From positions 1 to 64,000 of the forward strand of contig NZ_CANLXP010000004.1 of the NCBI RefSeq assembly GCF_947495145.1: a DNA stretch of 64,000 bases, given 5' to 3'. This DNA is from an uncultured Arthrobacter sp. (GTDB taxonomy: Bacteria > Actinomycetota > Actinomycetes > Actinomycetales > Micrococcaceae). A model generated the notes under the pieces. That model ran no database searches. It was not told the origin of the DNA and worked only from the letters and a program-made list of their open reading frames with translations. The position numbers and the translations under genes were made by a program. Every line of letters begins with the position of its first letter. The stretch's first letter is position 1. Positions 1 through 7,014 of the stretch are shown piece after piece.

Positions 1-310
1 ACACGCCGGCGTCAACGCCGGCCTACTAACTACGATTTCCAACTAAAAATCTCTCCACCAAACCCGGGGCTTGACAAACTTCTTCTCGCATCTGAAGACC
101 GAGTACTACCACCACCACAGCTTTGCCAGCCGGCTGGCCGCTAGGACCGGGGTCATGGAATACATCGAGTCCTGGTACAACCGGAAACGGCCCAACGCAA
201 GGGCCGGCCACCGGTCACCAGCGGCAGCTCTGACTGCCTACGAAGCCCGCGGCCGGGAACCCCTCGCCGCGTAACCAAGAAACAACCGAACTGTCTCAAG
301 AACTTGACGT
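1..310 (+). mobile_element. IS3-family insertion sequence remnants, two nested or adjoining ends
   Basis: Two stretches look like the downstream terminal ends of IS3-type elements. One ends near 75 (GGGGCTTGACA) and one near 308 (CTCAAGAACTTGAC). Each would follow the 3' end of a transposase gene. The first end is joined directly to the inside of a second transposase gene, so at least two insertions or deletions happened. Neither copy is complete in the window. The exact left extent is unknown. Confidence 0.6.
77..274 (+). pseudogene. IS3-family transposase OrfB, C-terminal fragment
   Basis: The reading frame encodes about 65 residues typical of the end of an IS3 OrfB integrase core: an NFFSHLKTE segment around the last acidic residue of the DDE triad, then ESWYNRKRPN and HRSPAAALTAYE, which match the usual YN-R-H-LGY-SP tail. 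Everything upstream of the third catalytic region is missing. The only start available is a TTG inside the junction with the other IS end, so this is a broken gene and not a small protein. Stop TAA at 272-274, followed by the presumed terminal repeat. Confidence 0.75.
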
Positions 311-591
311 GCGCAGTGTTGCATTGGTTCCCGGTATCGTGATCGCTTCAACTTCGCTGCTGCTGCTTCACTTAGGGTTTTCTCGTGGTGGTGTGGTGAG
401 CAGAGCCATTGCAGATTAGTGAGGCTGTGATCGTCGTTGTTGATGATGTGGTCGCACTCTTGGCCTGCCTCAGTGCACCGAACACCTTCAGTGATCCATT
501 GGCACTGACCGTTTGCTCTTGCCTTGACTGTTAGCCGTATTGACTTCCAATTGCCCGGTAATCGAGCGGCTCTGCCGGTTTGCCACGGCAT
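238..591 (-). CDS. HNH endonuclease, 3' end altered by IS insertion
   Basis: About 117 residues with a clear HNH zinc-type nuclease core: a Cys pair region (NGQCQW and VRC), CDHIINNDDHSLTNLQWLC, then SPHHHEKT. This is the common small phage HNH protein, often found beside terminase genes and needed for genome cleavage during packaging. The ATG at 591 is chosen because GAAGGGA lies 5-11 nt upstream. Related proteins end soon after the basic segment KLKRSRYREP. Here the frame continues past about 309 into the IS3 end, adding some 23 foreign residues, so the native C-terminus was probably replaced. The nuclease core is intact, so activity may remain. Confidence 0.75.
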   Translation of the reverse strand: MPWQTGRAARLPGNWKSIRLTVKARANGQCQWITEGVRCTEAGQECDHIINNDDHSLTNLQWLCSPHHHEKTLSEAAAAKLKRSRYREPMQHCARQVLETVRLFLGYAARGSRPRAS

Positions 592-914
592 ATTTGGTTC
601 CCTTCGTCGTGTGGAAAAAGCACCGGGAGTGAAAATGGCACTATGCCAAGGGAGTGCCTTGCGCACTCTTCGGGGGCGTATAGGCCTGGGTGTTGAGGGT
701 GAAGGCCTGCCAATGTGTGACCGACCTTCACCCTCGTTCGTGTTGCCGCCGAGTGCCCGTTCTGGGAAAGGTGTTTCCTTCCAATGGTTATGTCCCGGGC
801 AGATTTGTCGGACGGCTGGCGCTGGCGGATCTTCGCACCCTGAGAGTCTTGGGGCTTCTCACCATCGTTCGGCACTTGCCTTGTGCAGTACGCCGTGACG
901 TTGACGCCGTGCAT
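531..914 (-). CDS. Possible small hypothetical protein upstream of HNH
   Basis: The interval 592-920 lies between two convincing genes on the same strand. This open frame of 127 codons fills it, starting 6 nt after the end of the upstream gene. Its first 40 or so codons have the GC-rich third positions expected of local genes, and the product is hydrophilic and basic with no recognisable motif. Against it: the last 60 bases overlap the HNH start, the second half has poorer codon use, and the ribosome site is weak. The gene may be real but shorter, or the interval may be non-coding. Confidence 0.25.
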   Translation of the reverse strand: MHGVNVTAYCTRQVPNDGEKPQDSQGAKIRQRQPSDKSARDITIGRKHLSQNGHSAATRTRVKVGHTLAGLHPQHPGLYAPEECARHSLGIVPFSLPVLFPHDEGNQICRGKPAEPLDYRAIGSQYG

Positions 915-920
915 GTTGGG

Positions 921-1763
921 TTACCTGACTACTACTTGTGCACCTTCGCGCACTGTCTCGCGCTGGTGTGCTCGGGCTGCGGTGCGGCGGCGGTCGCTGT
1001 GTTCCTTTGGTGTTGCGAGCTTGAGGGTCACGCCGTCATAGGCTCCGCGTGCAACGTCGATGAGTGTAAGGTCGGCGTCGTCTTTCGCGTCCTGAGCGAG
1101 CTTCCTGATGGCGTAGGTCGTGGCGAGCTGGTCACGGTTTGCGACGGGCACGCCTTCACCGATGGAGGGTTTCACCTGTTCGACGGTTGCCGCTGGCAGT
1201 TCGATGACGGGAAGGATCGCGTTGAGTGCGACGGGGATCTCTCCGCTGTATGTGGACTGGTAGATCGACGCGGCTTCTCCCATGAGTGCGAGGGCTGCGC
1301 GGGCTTCCTGTAGGGCTGTTCCTGAGTCGTTGTTGATGTTGGATTCCGGGTCGAGTGCTGCCGCTCCTGCTGGGAGTTTCTTAGCTGCGGTGGTGAGCCG
1401 GCGGATAACCTTATCCACGGCTGGCCCGATGTCGTTTGCTGCGTCTTCCAGGTACTTCGGGAGGGAACGGCTAACGGCGTCGGTGTAGCTGCGGTTGAAC
1501 GCTGCCGTGAGTGCTTCCCGGGCTTGTGCTTCCTTGATCTGGTCGAGCGCTGCGGCGTACCACTCATCCGGGTCTTGGTCGGTTGCGAGCGCTTCGAGGG
1601 CGAGCCGGTGAGCGGTGGAGTGGACGGACTGACCCTCGTTGTTGACAAGGGCTTTGATGTCGAGGGCGCGGGTTGGTACGGCGAGCCCGAACACCCTGTA
1701 TGTGTCGGCGATGGTCTGGAACTGGGTGTGCTGGTTGGTCGGCTTGCGATTGAAGATAGTCAT
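921..1763 (-). CDS. Hypothetical element protein, 280 aa, helical
   Basis: I do not recognise the family. The protein is soluble, acidic, rich in Ala, Glu and Asp, without signal peptide or membrane segments, and looks largely alpha-helical. The C-terminal tail (HSDRRRTAARAHQRETVREG) is basic and could bind nucleic acid. The ATG at 1763 has AAGGAA about 10 nt upstream. It is the longest product between the DUF3631 ATPase and the HNH nuclease, and follows the 79-aa gene at 1777-2016 by 13 nt, so it is probably cotranscribed. Its place just before an HNH gene would suit a packaging or head-assembly accessory role, but that is a guess from position only. Confidence 0.75.
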   Translation of the reverse strand: MTIFNRKPTNQHTQFQTIADTYRVFGLAVPTRALDIKALVNNEGQSVHSTAHRLALEALATDQDPDEWYAAALDQIKEAQAREALTAAFNRSYTDAVSRSLPKYLEDAANDIGPAVDKVIRRLTTAAKKLPAGAAALDPESNINNDSGTALQEARAALALMGEAASIYQSTYSGEIPVALNAILPVIELPAATVEQVKPSIGEGVPVANRDQLATTYAIRKLAQDAKDDADLTLIDVARGAYDGVTLKLATPKEHSDRRRTAARAHQRETVREGAQVVVR

Positions 1764-1776
1764 TTCTGGGTATTCC

Positions 1777-2016
1777 TTAGAATCGGGGGAAGTGGTTGAA
1801 AACGTCGTCGGCGTCCGGTGTGGACGTTGGCAACGGTGGTTCTGGTGTTCCTTCGGCGTCGAGCAGATCGAACTGTTTTTGGAGGAAGTCGCCGCCCTTC
1901 GCGGTGCGGGCTTCCTTCTGCTCGGCTGTTTCGTGTTTTCTGGCGCGTGCTGCGCGGATCTCTGCTGCGCGTTGCTCGCCTGCTGCGATGAACGCTGATT
2001 GGATGTCGTCTGACAT
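1777..2016 (-). CDS. Small hypothetical element protein, 79 aa
   Basis: Short hydrophilic protein with a helical, charged N-terminal half (repeated Ala, Arg, Glu around residues 10-45) and a Pro- and Asp-rich C-terminal tail ending in FNHFPRF. The start at 2016 has an ideal AGGAGG ribosome site 8-13 nt upstream. It ends 13 nt before the 280-aa gene and begins 3 nt after the stop of the zinc-finger gene at 2020-2238, so it is embedded in the operon. No family recognised. Confidence 0.65.
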   Translation of the reverse strand: MSDDIQSAFIAAGEQRAAEIRAARARKHETAEQKEARTAKGGDFLQKQFDLLDAEGTPEPPLPTSTPDADDVFNHFPRF

Positions 2017-2019
2017 GGT

Positions 2020-2238
2020 TTAGCCCTCCTGAGTGGGTGCGATTGTGAAGCGGTATCCGGTTACCCGCTGGTCTGGGTTGAGGTGCATTCCGCAGCCTGG
2101 GGCGCGGTGGTGTGTGCTGCCCGGGGTGAATGCGTTGGTTGCTGCGCTGTGCTCGTGAACACCACGGCAGTATGGGCAGCGGACTTTGCAGAACTTGTCT
2201 CTGATGACTAGAACCTCTGCGGTTGGGATGGTGGTCAT
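2020..2238 (-). CDS. Small zinc-finger-like phage-type protein, 72 aa
   Basis: Contains CPYCRGVHEH in the first third and a later GCGMH segment, so Cys and His residues could build one zinc site. Small proteins of this pattern are common in actinophage genomes. Their role is unknown. Start at 2238 forms an ATGA overlap with the stop of the preceding gene (2235), which points to translational coupling. Confidence 0.65.
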   Translation of the reverse strand: MTTIPTAEVLVIRDKFCKVRCPYCRGVHEHSAATNAFTPGSTHHRAPGCGMHLNPDQRVTGYRFTIAPTQEG

Positions 2239-2459
2239 GCTGTCTCCTGCACTGTTTCTAGGGCGTCCACGATTGCGTCTGCTACGCGGATTGCGTCTGC
2301 TGCCGGCAGGACCATGCGAAGCCTTCCAGCGGCGAAGATGACGACTCCGGGCTCGGTTGCTTCTGGTCCGGTGAGGATCGCGGGGTGGGCAACAGTGCGG
2401 CGTCCTTCTGAGATGTTCCGCTTGTAGTTCTCCGGACGGCTGGTGAATACGGCGCTCAT
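2235..2459 (-). CDS. Small hypothetical element protein, 74 aa
   Basis: Begins MSAVFTSRPENYKRN and includes a predicted beta-rich middle (PGVVIFAAGRLRMVL) followed by an amphipathic helix (ADAIRVADAIVDALETV). The ATG at 2459 overlaps the stop of the upstream gene as TAATG. A longer reading upstream would overlap that gene by 120 nt and has no ribosome site, so the short form is preferred. Family not recognised. Confidence 0.6.
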   Translation of the reverse strand: MSAVFTSRPENYKRNISEGRRTVAHPAILTGPEATEPGVVIFAAGRLRMVLPAADAIRVADAIVDALETVQETA

Positions 2460-2743
2460 TATTTGCCCTCCCGCTTGTATTCCAGGTAGGGCTGGTAGTC
2501 CTTGTTGAGAATGGCGGTTGCGATGCCGGCGAGCTTCTCGAACGTCTCCGGGTAGCCCGTGAGGTTCCACCCACCGCATACCCCGTGCGGGCTTGCCATG
2601 TCTGCGTCCCCACGCTCTACCGCCGTTGCATGTAGGTATCCGAGGTATCGGTACTGCTCATCGGTCACTAGGCGCGGCCAGGTGAACGGCAGGAAGATGT
2701 TCCCGCCGAAGTCGCCGCGTGTGTATGCGAACGTGGCGCTCAT
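2459..2743 (-). CDS. Small hypothetical element protein, 94 aa
   Basis: A 94-residue soluble protein rich in aromatic residues (FAYTRGDFGGNIFLPFTWPRL, then QYRYLGYLHA) with no cysteine cluster apart from VCGGW. Starts at 2743 with an ATGA overlap on the previous stop (2740), inside the run of coupled genes. No family recognised. Confidence 0.6.
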   Translation of the reverse strand: MSATFAYTRGDFGGNIFLPFTWPRLVTDEQYRYLGYLHATAVERGDADMASPHGVCGGWNLTGYPETFEKLAGIATAILNKDYQPYLEYKREGK

Positions 2744-2913
2744 GATTCCTCCATGCAGTCGTGGGCGAGCATTCGAGCTTCGGCTGATTCGCAGCGGCGC
2801 TTCCAGTAGTCCGCTTGGGTTTCTAGGTAGTGGCAGCGTTCCCAGAGGGCGGCTGCGGCTGCTGCTGTGGGCCAGCCTTGTATCTGCTTGTCGGTGTAGG
2901 CGTATCCGGGCAT
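2740..2913 (-). CDS. Small hypothetical element protein, 57 aa
   Basis: Begins MPGYAYTDKQIQGWP and continues as one charged helix that could form a coiled coil (LWERCHYLETQADYWKRRCESAEARML). The start at 2913 overlaps the upstream stop as TAATG and has GAGGGGAA about 8 nt upstream. A longer reading in this frame is rejected because it would run through the neighbouring gene. Confidence 0.55.
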   Translation of the reverse strand: MPGYAYTDKQIQGWPTAAAAAALWERCHYLETQADYWKRRCESAEARMLAHDCMEES

Positions 2914-3131
2914 TAGTGGTTCCCCTCGTGTGGCTTTGCGGGTTCGTATGCGGCTCTGAGTGCTGCTAGCTGGCTCTCGGCGAGTAGCGCCCGGTTCTGC
3001 CATCGGCGGGCTTCCTGGTGCTTCTGCTTGGCCTTGTCCAGCCATGCGAGGGCGCAGGTGGTGAGTTCCTGCCGCGATAATCCAGTGAGCGGTGACGGTT
3101 CCTTGCTGAGAGCGGGTGCTAGGTCGGTCAC
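2913..3131 (-). CDS. Small hypothetical element protein, 72 aa, GTG start
   Basis: Product VTDLAPALSKEPSPLTG then a basic amphipathic helix (LDKAKQKHQEARRWQNRALLAESQLAALRAAYE), probably a coiled coil. The GTG at 3131 is chosen over an ATG at 3290 because it forms a GTGA overlap with the stop of the DUF3631 gene and has a perfect AGGAGG 6-11 nt upstream. Like its neighbour at 2740-2913 it may be a small helical partner protein. That is inference from shape only. Confidence 0.6.
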   Translation of the reverse strand: MTDLAPALSKEPSPLTGLSRQELTTCALAWLDKAKQKHQEARRWQNRALLAESQLAALRAAYEPAKPHEGNH

Positions 3132-4477
3132 TGGGTGCCTCCTGCGCAGGTGAAGCAAACAGAGGGGCGCGGTTCCGGGTGCAGTGTGCAGACTGTTTCG
3201 GGGACGGTTTGACCGGCTGGACCGGTTTGGCCGGTTTGTTTTAGGGGTACTGGTCCTGAACCGGTCCGAGTGATTTGCATTCGCTTCCATGCGTGCTCGA
3301 ATGCTGTGCGAGGGTAGCCGCGTACCTTCTCCGCGTTCCGGTCTGAGTGGATCTTGAACGCCTGGACAAGCATCCGGCCCATGCGCTGTGTCGTGAGTGC
3401 TTTACCAAACGGGCTCACGTCTCCCCACATCTCGGGCGAGTGGTCCGCTAGTTCCGCTGCTAGCACCGTTGAGCTTATGAATCGTTCATCACGCCATACC
3501 GCGTGAATGTCCTTTAGGAGGACGACTGCCGGGGGTAGCTTTGAGAGTCCTTCGTCTCGTTCCATCTGTACCTCTACGATGTCGCGGCGGATGAGTTCGT
3601 CAGCGATGGCCGGCCAATTACCACCGGCAACGACGGCAACCCGCTTGAGTGGATTCCATTTCTCTTTCAGGCGTCCGGTACAGCCTTCTGGGAGTTCCGG
3701 ACGTGCTGCCCGGATCGCGTCTCGTTCCAGCTCCGTGCTAGCTGCTAGCGCTTCCCCCAACTCGATAGCTTCCGGCTCGATTTCTTCCCAATCGGTTGAT
3801 TCCGCAGTGCCCTCGAAGTCAGGCATCAGAAGGACTCGAATACAACGTGAGCGGGTGTCATCCGGCAGTTGTGGCGCGTTCCCTGCCATTGCTACGGGGG
3901 AGAATGTCGGCATTTCCTTTACGTCCCACTCCCCGCCCTTGCTTGGCACTAGGACCGGTCTGGTAGCTCCGCGCTTGTAGCCGCTATTGAGGATTGCTAG
4001 GAGGTCTTCTACGCCCGGTTTCTTCGGGTCAAGTGATCTGTCCACTTCATCTATCAGGATGGTCCGGATCCCCTTATCGATCATTCGTGCCAGTAGCGCG
4101 GATGAACTGAGGGAAGCGGCTTGAACCGGGGCGAACGCTAAGCGGCTCATGTGTTCGAGGACGGTGGTTTTCCCGGAACCGGGCATGGTGGAGTCGATCT
4201 GAAGTCGGGGGGTCGAGTAGGTCTCGAAGCAGACGTAGGTGTGTGCTGTCCAGAGGGCCAGGAGGTCTATGTCCAGGTCGTCGGATACGCAGATGAATCT
4301 GGCGTACCACTTCCGGACCGCTTCGAGAGTGTCTCCCAGTATTGAACCGGCCGAACTGGTCCAAACGGTAGAACCGGTCTCATCGAGCCCTGATATTGAA
4401 CCGGCCGAACCGGGCAGAGTGGTTGAACCGGTAACTTCTGCCCATTCGTTGTCTGTTAGCGGTGGAGGGAAGCTCAT
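3128..4477 (-). CDS. DUF3631 P-loop ATPase, element replication protein
   Basis: A 449-residue ATPase with Walker A STMPGSGKTT (about 96-105) and Walker B ILIDEVD (about 140-146), followed by the DUF3631 region with the usual GNAPQLPDDTRSRCIRV segment. DUF3631 proteins occur in actinobacterial prophages and islands, where they are thought to act as the helicase part of replication, often with a primase domain. No primase domain is visible here. The N-terminus (about 15-50) has an 18-residue repeat rich in Gly and Ser. The C-terminus ends in CTLHP...CFTC, a likely small zinc knuckle. Start at 4477 overlaps the upstream stop as ATGA. Its helicase role is family knowledge; origin recognition is not demonstrated. 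Confidence 0.85.
   Translation of the reverse strand: MSFPPPLTDNEWAEVTGSTTLPGSAGSISGLDETGSTVWTSSAGSILGDTLEAVRKWYARFICVSDDLDIDLLALWTAHTYVCFETYSTPRLQIDSTMPGSGKTTVLEHMSRLAFAPVQAASLSSSALLARMIDKGIRTILIDEVDRSLDPKKPGVEDLLAILNSGYKRGATRPVLVPSKGGEWDVKEMPTFSPVAMAGNAPQLPDDTRSRCIRVLLMPDFEGTAESTDWEEIEPEAIELGEALAASTELERDAIRAARPELPEGCTGRLKEKWNPLKRVAVVAGGNWPAIADELIRRDIVEVQMERDEGLSKLPPAVVLLKDIHAVWRDERFISSTVLAAELADHSPEMWGDVSPFGKALTTQRMGRMLVQAFKIHSDRNAEKVRGYPRTAFEHAWKRMQITRTGSGPVPLKQTGQTGPAGQTVPETVCTLHPEPRPSVCFTCAGGTQ
3202..3237. repeat. Four 9-bp ACCGGTTT-type repeats at the 3' end of the DUF3631 gene
   Basis: Four consecutive 9-base units (GGACGGTTT, GACCGGCTG, GACCGGTTT, GGCCGGTTT) run within the coding region for the linker before the zinc-type C-terminus. 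A further ACCGGTCC lies close by at about 3260. The same ACCGG core recurs at the other end of the gene (4339-4436). Confidence 0.6.
4339..4436. repeat. GAACCGG repeats at the 5' end of the DUF3631 gene
   Basis: A 17-base direct repeat (TATTGAACCGGCCGAAC) occurs at 4340-4356 and 4394-4410, exactly 54 bases apart, with extra GAACCGGT copies between and after. It encodes an 18-residue repeat in the ATPase N-terminus. Such clustered direct repeats beside a replication gene could be iterons. This is inference. Confidence 0.6.
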
Positions 4478-4830
4478 GCTTTCACCGCCGTGTATCTAGG
4501 GTCACCCTTGCGCGGGATGTAGGAGGATTCCGGCGAACGCCTGTAAGCGTTGACTTCGATCATGGCGGCTGCACCCTGGGCTACCTTCCGGGCGTGCAGC
4601 TCGGCACCTTCGAGGGCGTAGAACCGCCGTGCGGCGTTCTCTGCCTGCTGTTCCTGGGTTAGCTCCGCTGCGGCGTACCCGGCGAGATATCCGGCGGTAT
4701 AGCCCGCATCGTAGGCGTCGAATTCCCGCAAATTGAGAGTGCCGGCTGGTAGACTTGAAGAACCATCTCCCGCCAGAGAGAATTTGTCAGCCGCCTGATC
4801 CGTTGGGCGGCTTTTCTCTTGCTCGCTCAT
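4474..4830 (-). CDS. Small hypothetical element protein, 118 aa
   Basis: Hydrophilic N-terminus, then a run of short tyrosine/glycine repeats (YDAGYTAGYLAGYAAAEL at about 40-57) and a charged helix. No family recognised. Start at 4830 gives an ATGA overlap with the stop at 4827, and its own stop overlaps the DUF3631 start by 4 nt, so the three genes are probably translated as a coupled set. Confidence 0.65.
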   Translation of the reverse strand: MSEQEKSRPTDQAADKFSLAGDGSSSLPAGTLNLREFDAYDAGYTAGYLAGYAAAELTQEQQAENAARRFYALEGAELHARKVAQGAAAMIEVNAYRRSPESSYIPRKGDPRYTAVKA

Positions 4831-5030
4831 CGGCCACCACCACGCAGCAGGACGGCAATGCGGTCCAATTGGTCTGGTCTAAGTGGTGGACATTCAGAAA
4901 CGATGCGCTGTATATACGCTTCGAGATTCGCGGCGGCCAATTCACGCCGCGCATTCTCAATCTTGACCGGATCGCCTTTGCGTGTTGCCACGCCTACAGC
5001 GGATCTGGCTTTCAGAACCGGAGAGGGCAT
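4827..5030 (-). CDS. Small hypothetical element protein, first gene of the early operon
   Basis: About 67 residues (MPSPVLKARSAVGVATRKG then a helical segment ENARRELAAANLEAYIQR and SECPPLRPDQLDRIAVLLRG). Proteins with this SECPPL-x-P-x-QLDRIA-LLRG tail are familiar from actinobacterial prophages, with no known function. The start at 5030 is preferred over the ATG at 5045 because the latter lies inside the hairpin at 5037-5082. The ribosome site GGGAG for 5030 sits in the 3' arm of that hairpin. Confidence 0.65.
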   Translation of the reverse strand: MPSPVLKARSAVGVATRKGDPVKIENARRELAAANLEAYIQRIVSECPPLRPDQLDRIAVLLRGGGR

Positions 5031-5036
5031 AAAAAT

Positions 5037-5082
5037 AGCTCCCATGTGAGAGGCAACTAAAAGTTGCTTTTCACTGGGAGCT
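5037..5082 (-). promoter_or_regulatory. Long hairpin over a ribosome site; terminator or translational switch
   Basis: Read on the minus strand, AGCTCCCAGTGA pairs with TCACATGGGAGCT (one bulge), and an inner GCAAC/GTTGC stem forms within the loop. The 3' arm contains the GGGAG ribosome site of the gene starting at 5030 and is followed at once by ATTTTTATG. It therefore has both the shape of an intrinsic terminator closing the integrase operon and the potential to mask translation of the next operon. The pairing is visible directly. Regulatory function is inferred. Confidence 0.6.
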
Positions 5083-5173
5083 GTTAGGCTACTTCCCTCT
5101 CATGAGGGCCCTGTATTGGCGGAATCCGAGGCAACCGCAACCATGTACTACAAACACTACCAGAACAACTAGC

Positions 5174-5608
5174 TTAGGTACGTATCTGAATTATCGGGCG
5201 TGTCCGCTTCGCTCCTGCCAGCGCTTTCAAAGTGGCCGTCAGCATCCAAACGTCATTGCGCGTCGTCAGCGTGCCGCACTTAGGGCAAGTGAGGCTCAAC
5301 GGCGCGGCGGGCTCGTCCTTATGCTGGATTCCCCAGTGCGGGCGGTCCTTCAATTCTTTGGGCATCGTGTATAGGAGCTTCACCTCGTCCTGCTTGACCG
5401 CGAGTGAAACGGAATAGCCGGTGAGATGATCCGCACACTTTAGCGGAATGTCAGCTATTCGGTCGATGGATTTCTTCACCTGCGACTGAACGAAACTCAC
5501 AATTCGGGCGTCCCTGGCGAACAACCGGTAATCAGCATTCTTCTCATCGATTGCGGGGAACCATCCGTCCATGAATGAGGTCCCGGGCTTCGCATATTTA
5601 CTACTCAT
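5174..5608 (-). CDS. Hypothetical protein coupled to integrase, CxxC motif
   Basis: About 144 residues. The C-terminal third contains CPKCGTL, half of a possible zinc ribbon; the rest has no recognised domain. The ATG at 5608 overlaps the integrase stop as ATGA with GGAAAG about 7-12 nt upstream, so it is translationally coupled to the integrase. A gene in this position could encode an integrase cofactor such as a recombination directionality factor, but nothing in the sequence proves it, and such factors are often shorter. Followed by a 90-nt gap and the hairpin at 5037-5082. Confidence 0.65.
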   Translation of the reverse strand: MSSKYAKPGTSFMDGWFPAIDEKNADYRLFARDARIVSFVQSQVKKSIDRIADIPLKCADHLTGYSVSLAVKQDEVKLLYTMPKELKDRPHWGIQHKDEPAAPLSLTCPKCGTLTTRNDVWMLTATLKALAGAKRTRPIIQIRT

Positions 5609-7014
5609 GCTGCTTTCCAATCGATTCGGACCCGCTCGGGGTCAAACTTACGCGGCGCCGGTTTCCCTGTCGGCACGATATGAATTGTCATCAAGGCATC
5701 AATCACGGCCCTCTGATCTTCAATGCCGGCAGCGTTCCACCATCTGCGCACTTCCTCGGGTGTTCCTGTCCGGCCTGCCAAGATGTTCGCGCCGCGTAAG
5801 TTTGCCAGCTCGTTCTCCGTCGCTTCGAGATCCTGATTGACCCGGGCTGTGATGATTCCAAGTTGTTTGGCGCTGATTTCTCCCCCGGCGAAGCTTGCAG
5901 CGGCCTCATCCAACCGTGAACGCAGCGTTAGCGCCTTGTTCCGTAGTTCTGCGGCCGCTTCATCCGCCCCACGCCCGCCAAGCCCTGAGATGTTCTCCGG
6001 GCGGCTGAGAACGCCTATAACGACTTCTGACATCATCTCTTCGAGCGGTGCAGCGTTCTGGAAGGCGTGCCCTCCCCCGAGTTCCTTGCACTTGTAGTAG
6101 TACACCTGACCGCGAGGACTGGACCGGCTAGAGGTTTTCATCGGCTCTCCGCACTTTCCGCAGCGGATGAGGCCAGCGAGTAGGTGCTTCACTCTGCTCC
6201 CGTTGTGTGTGAGCCTGGATGGGTTGCGGACGATTGCGGATACTGCCCGCCATTCGTCCTCAGTGATGATTGCGGGGAATATGGAAGCACCCATGATTTC
6301 GCCGTGATAGGCAGACAGTCCGGCATTCGTGGGACGTAGGAGCGTGTTCCTAACGGCAGTGCTGGTCCACTTCTGCCCGCGCCGTGTGGGGATGTCCCGG
6401 CTGTTCAGATCCTTCACGATGAAGCCGATACTGCGACCTGCCAGAAAGCCTTGCACGGCGTTACGGATCTCCGCTGCTTCTGATTCTTCGATGACCGGTG
6501 AGCCGTCGATGATGCGCCAACCGAACGGGACCGGCCCGCCACTGAATGCGCCGTCCTGGGCGAGCTGCTGCTTTTTCCTAACGATGCGCTCGCTCTTGTG
6601 CTCCGATTCGTACCGCGCCCATGCGCCCAATGTGCGGGCAACTGCGCGGCCCGAAGGTGTGGAGAGGTCGATCTCTCCCGCCTTGACGGTATGCGTAACG
6701 ACGCCGTTCTGTTCGGATGCATCTATGTAGGTTTCAAGCTCGCGGGGCGAACGGTGGAGCCGGTCAGTGTGCCAGGTTAGGACACCACGGACACGGCCCG
6801 CCTTCATCTGATCGAGTAGCTTTTCGTACTCCGGGCGGCGTTTCCCTGAATATGCTGAGATGTCGTTATCCACATAGAGGCGCGTAACGTTCCATCCGAG
6901 CTTCGAGGCGAGTTCCCGGCAGTCCTGCTCTTGCCGTTGCACACCAAGCCCCGCGCCTTCTCGGTCCCGCGATATTCGGCAGTAGATCGCTGCTGACACT
7001 GCGCTTTTCTCCAT
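5605..7014 (-). CDS. int: Large serine recombinase (site-specific integrase)
   Basis: A 469-residue large serine integrase. The N-terminal resolvase domain has YCRISRD, with the catalytic Ser at about residue 15, and the LTWHTDRLHRSPRELE arginine region at about 80-93. The recombinase domain follows (GPVPFGWR, RRGQKWTSTAVRNTLLRP), then the zinc ribbon (RCGKCGEPM ... YYYKC) and a coiled coil at about 365-410. Such enzymes join attP and attB without host factors. The ATG at 7014 is poorly spaced from a ribosome site. A GTG at 6999 has GGAG 9 nt upstream and would remove only five residues. The gene starts about 40 bp from the junction with tadA, the standard place for an integrase at its own att site. 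Confidence 0.95.
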   Translation of the reverse strand: MEKSAVSAAIYCRISRDREGAGLGVQRQEQDCRELASKLGWNVTRLYVDNDISAYSGKRRPEYEKLLDQMKAGRVRGVLTWHTDRLHRSPRELETYIDASEQNGVVTHTVKAGEIDLSTPSGRAVARTLGAWARYESEHKSERIVRKKQQLAQDGAFSGGPVPFGWRIIDGSPVIEESEAAEIRNAVQGFLAGRSIGFIVKDLNSRDIPTRRGQKWTSTAVRNTLLRPTNAGLSAYHGEIMGASIFPAIITEDEWRAVSAIVRNPSRLTHNGSRVKHLLAGLIRCGKCGEPMKTSSRSSPRGQVYYYKCKELGGGHAFQNAAPLEEMMSEVVIGVLSRPENISGLGGRGADEAAAELRNKALTLRSRLDEAAASFAGGEISAKQLGIITARVNQDLEATENELANLRGANILAGRTGTPEEVRRWWNAAGIEDQRAVIDALMTIHIVPTGKPAPRKFDPERVRIDWKAA

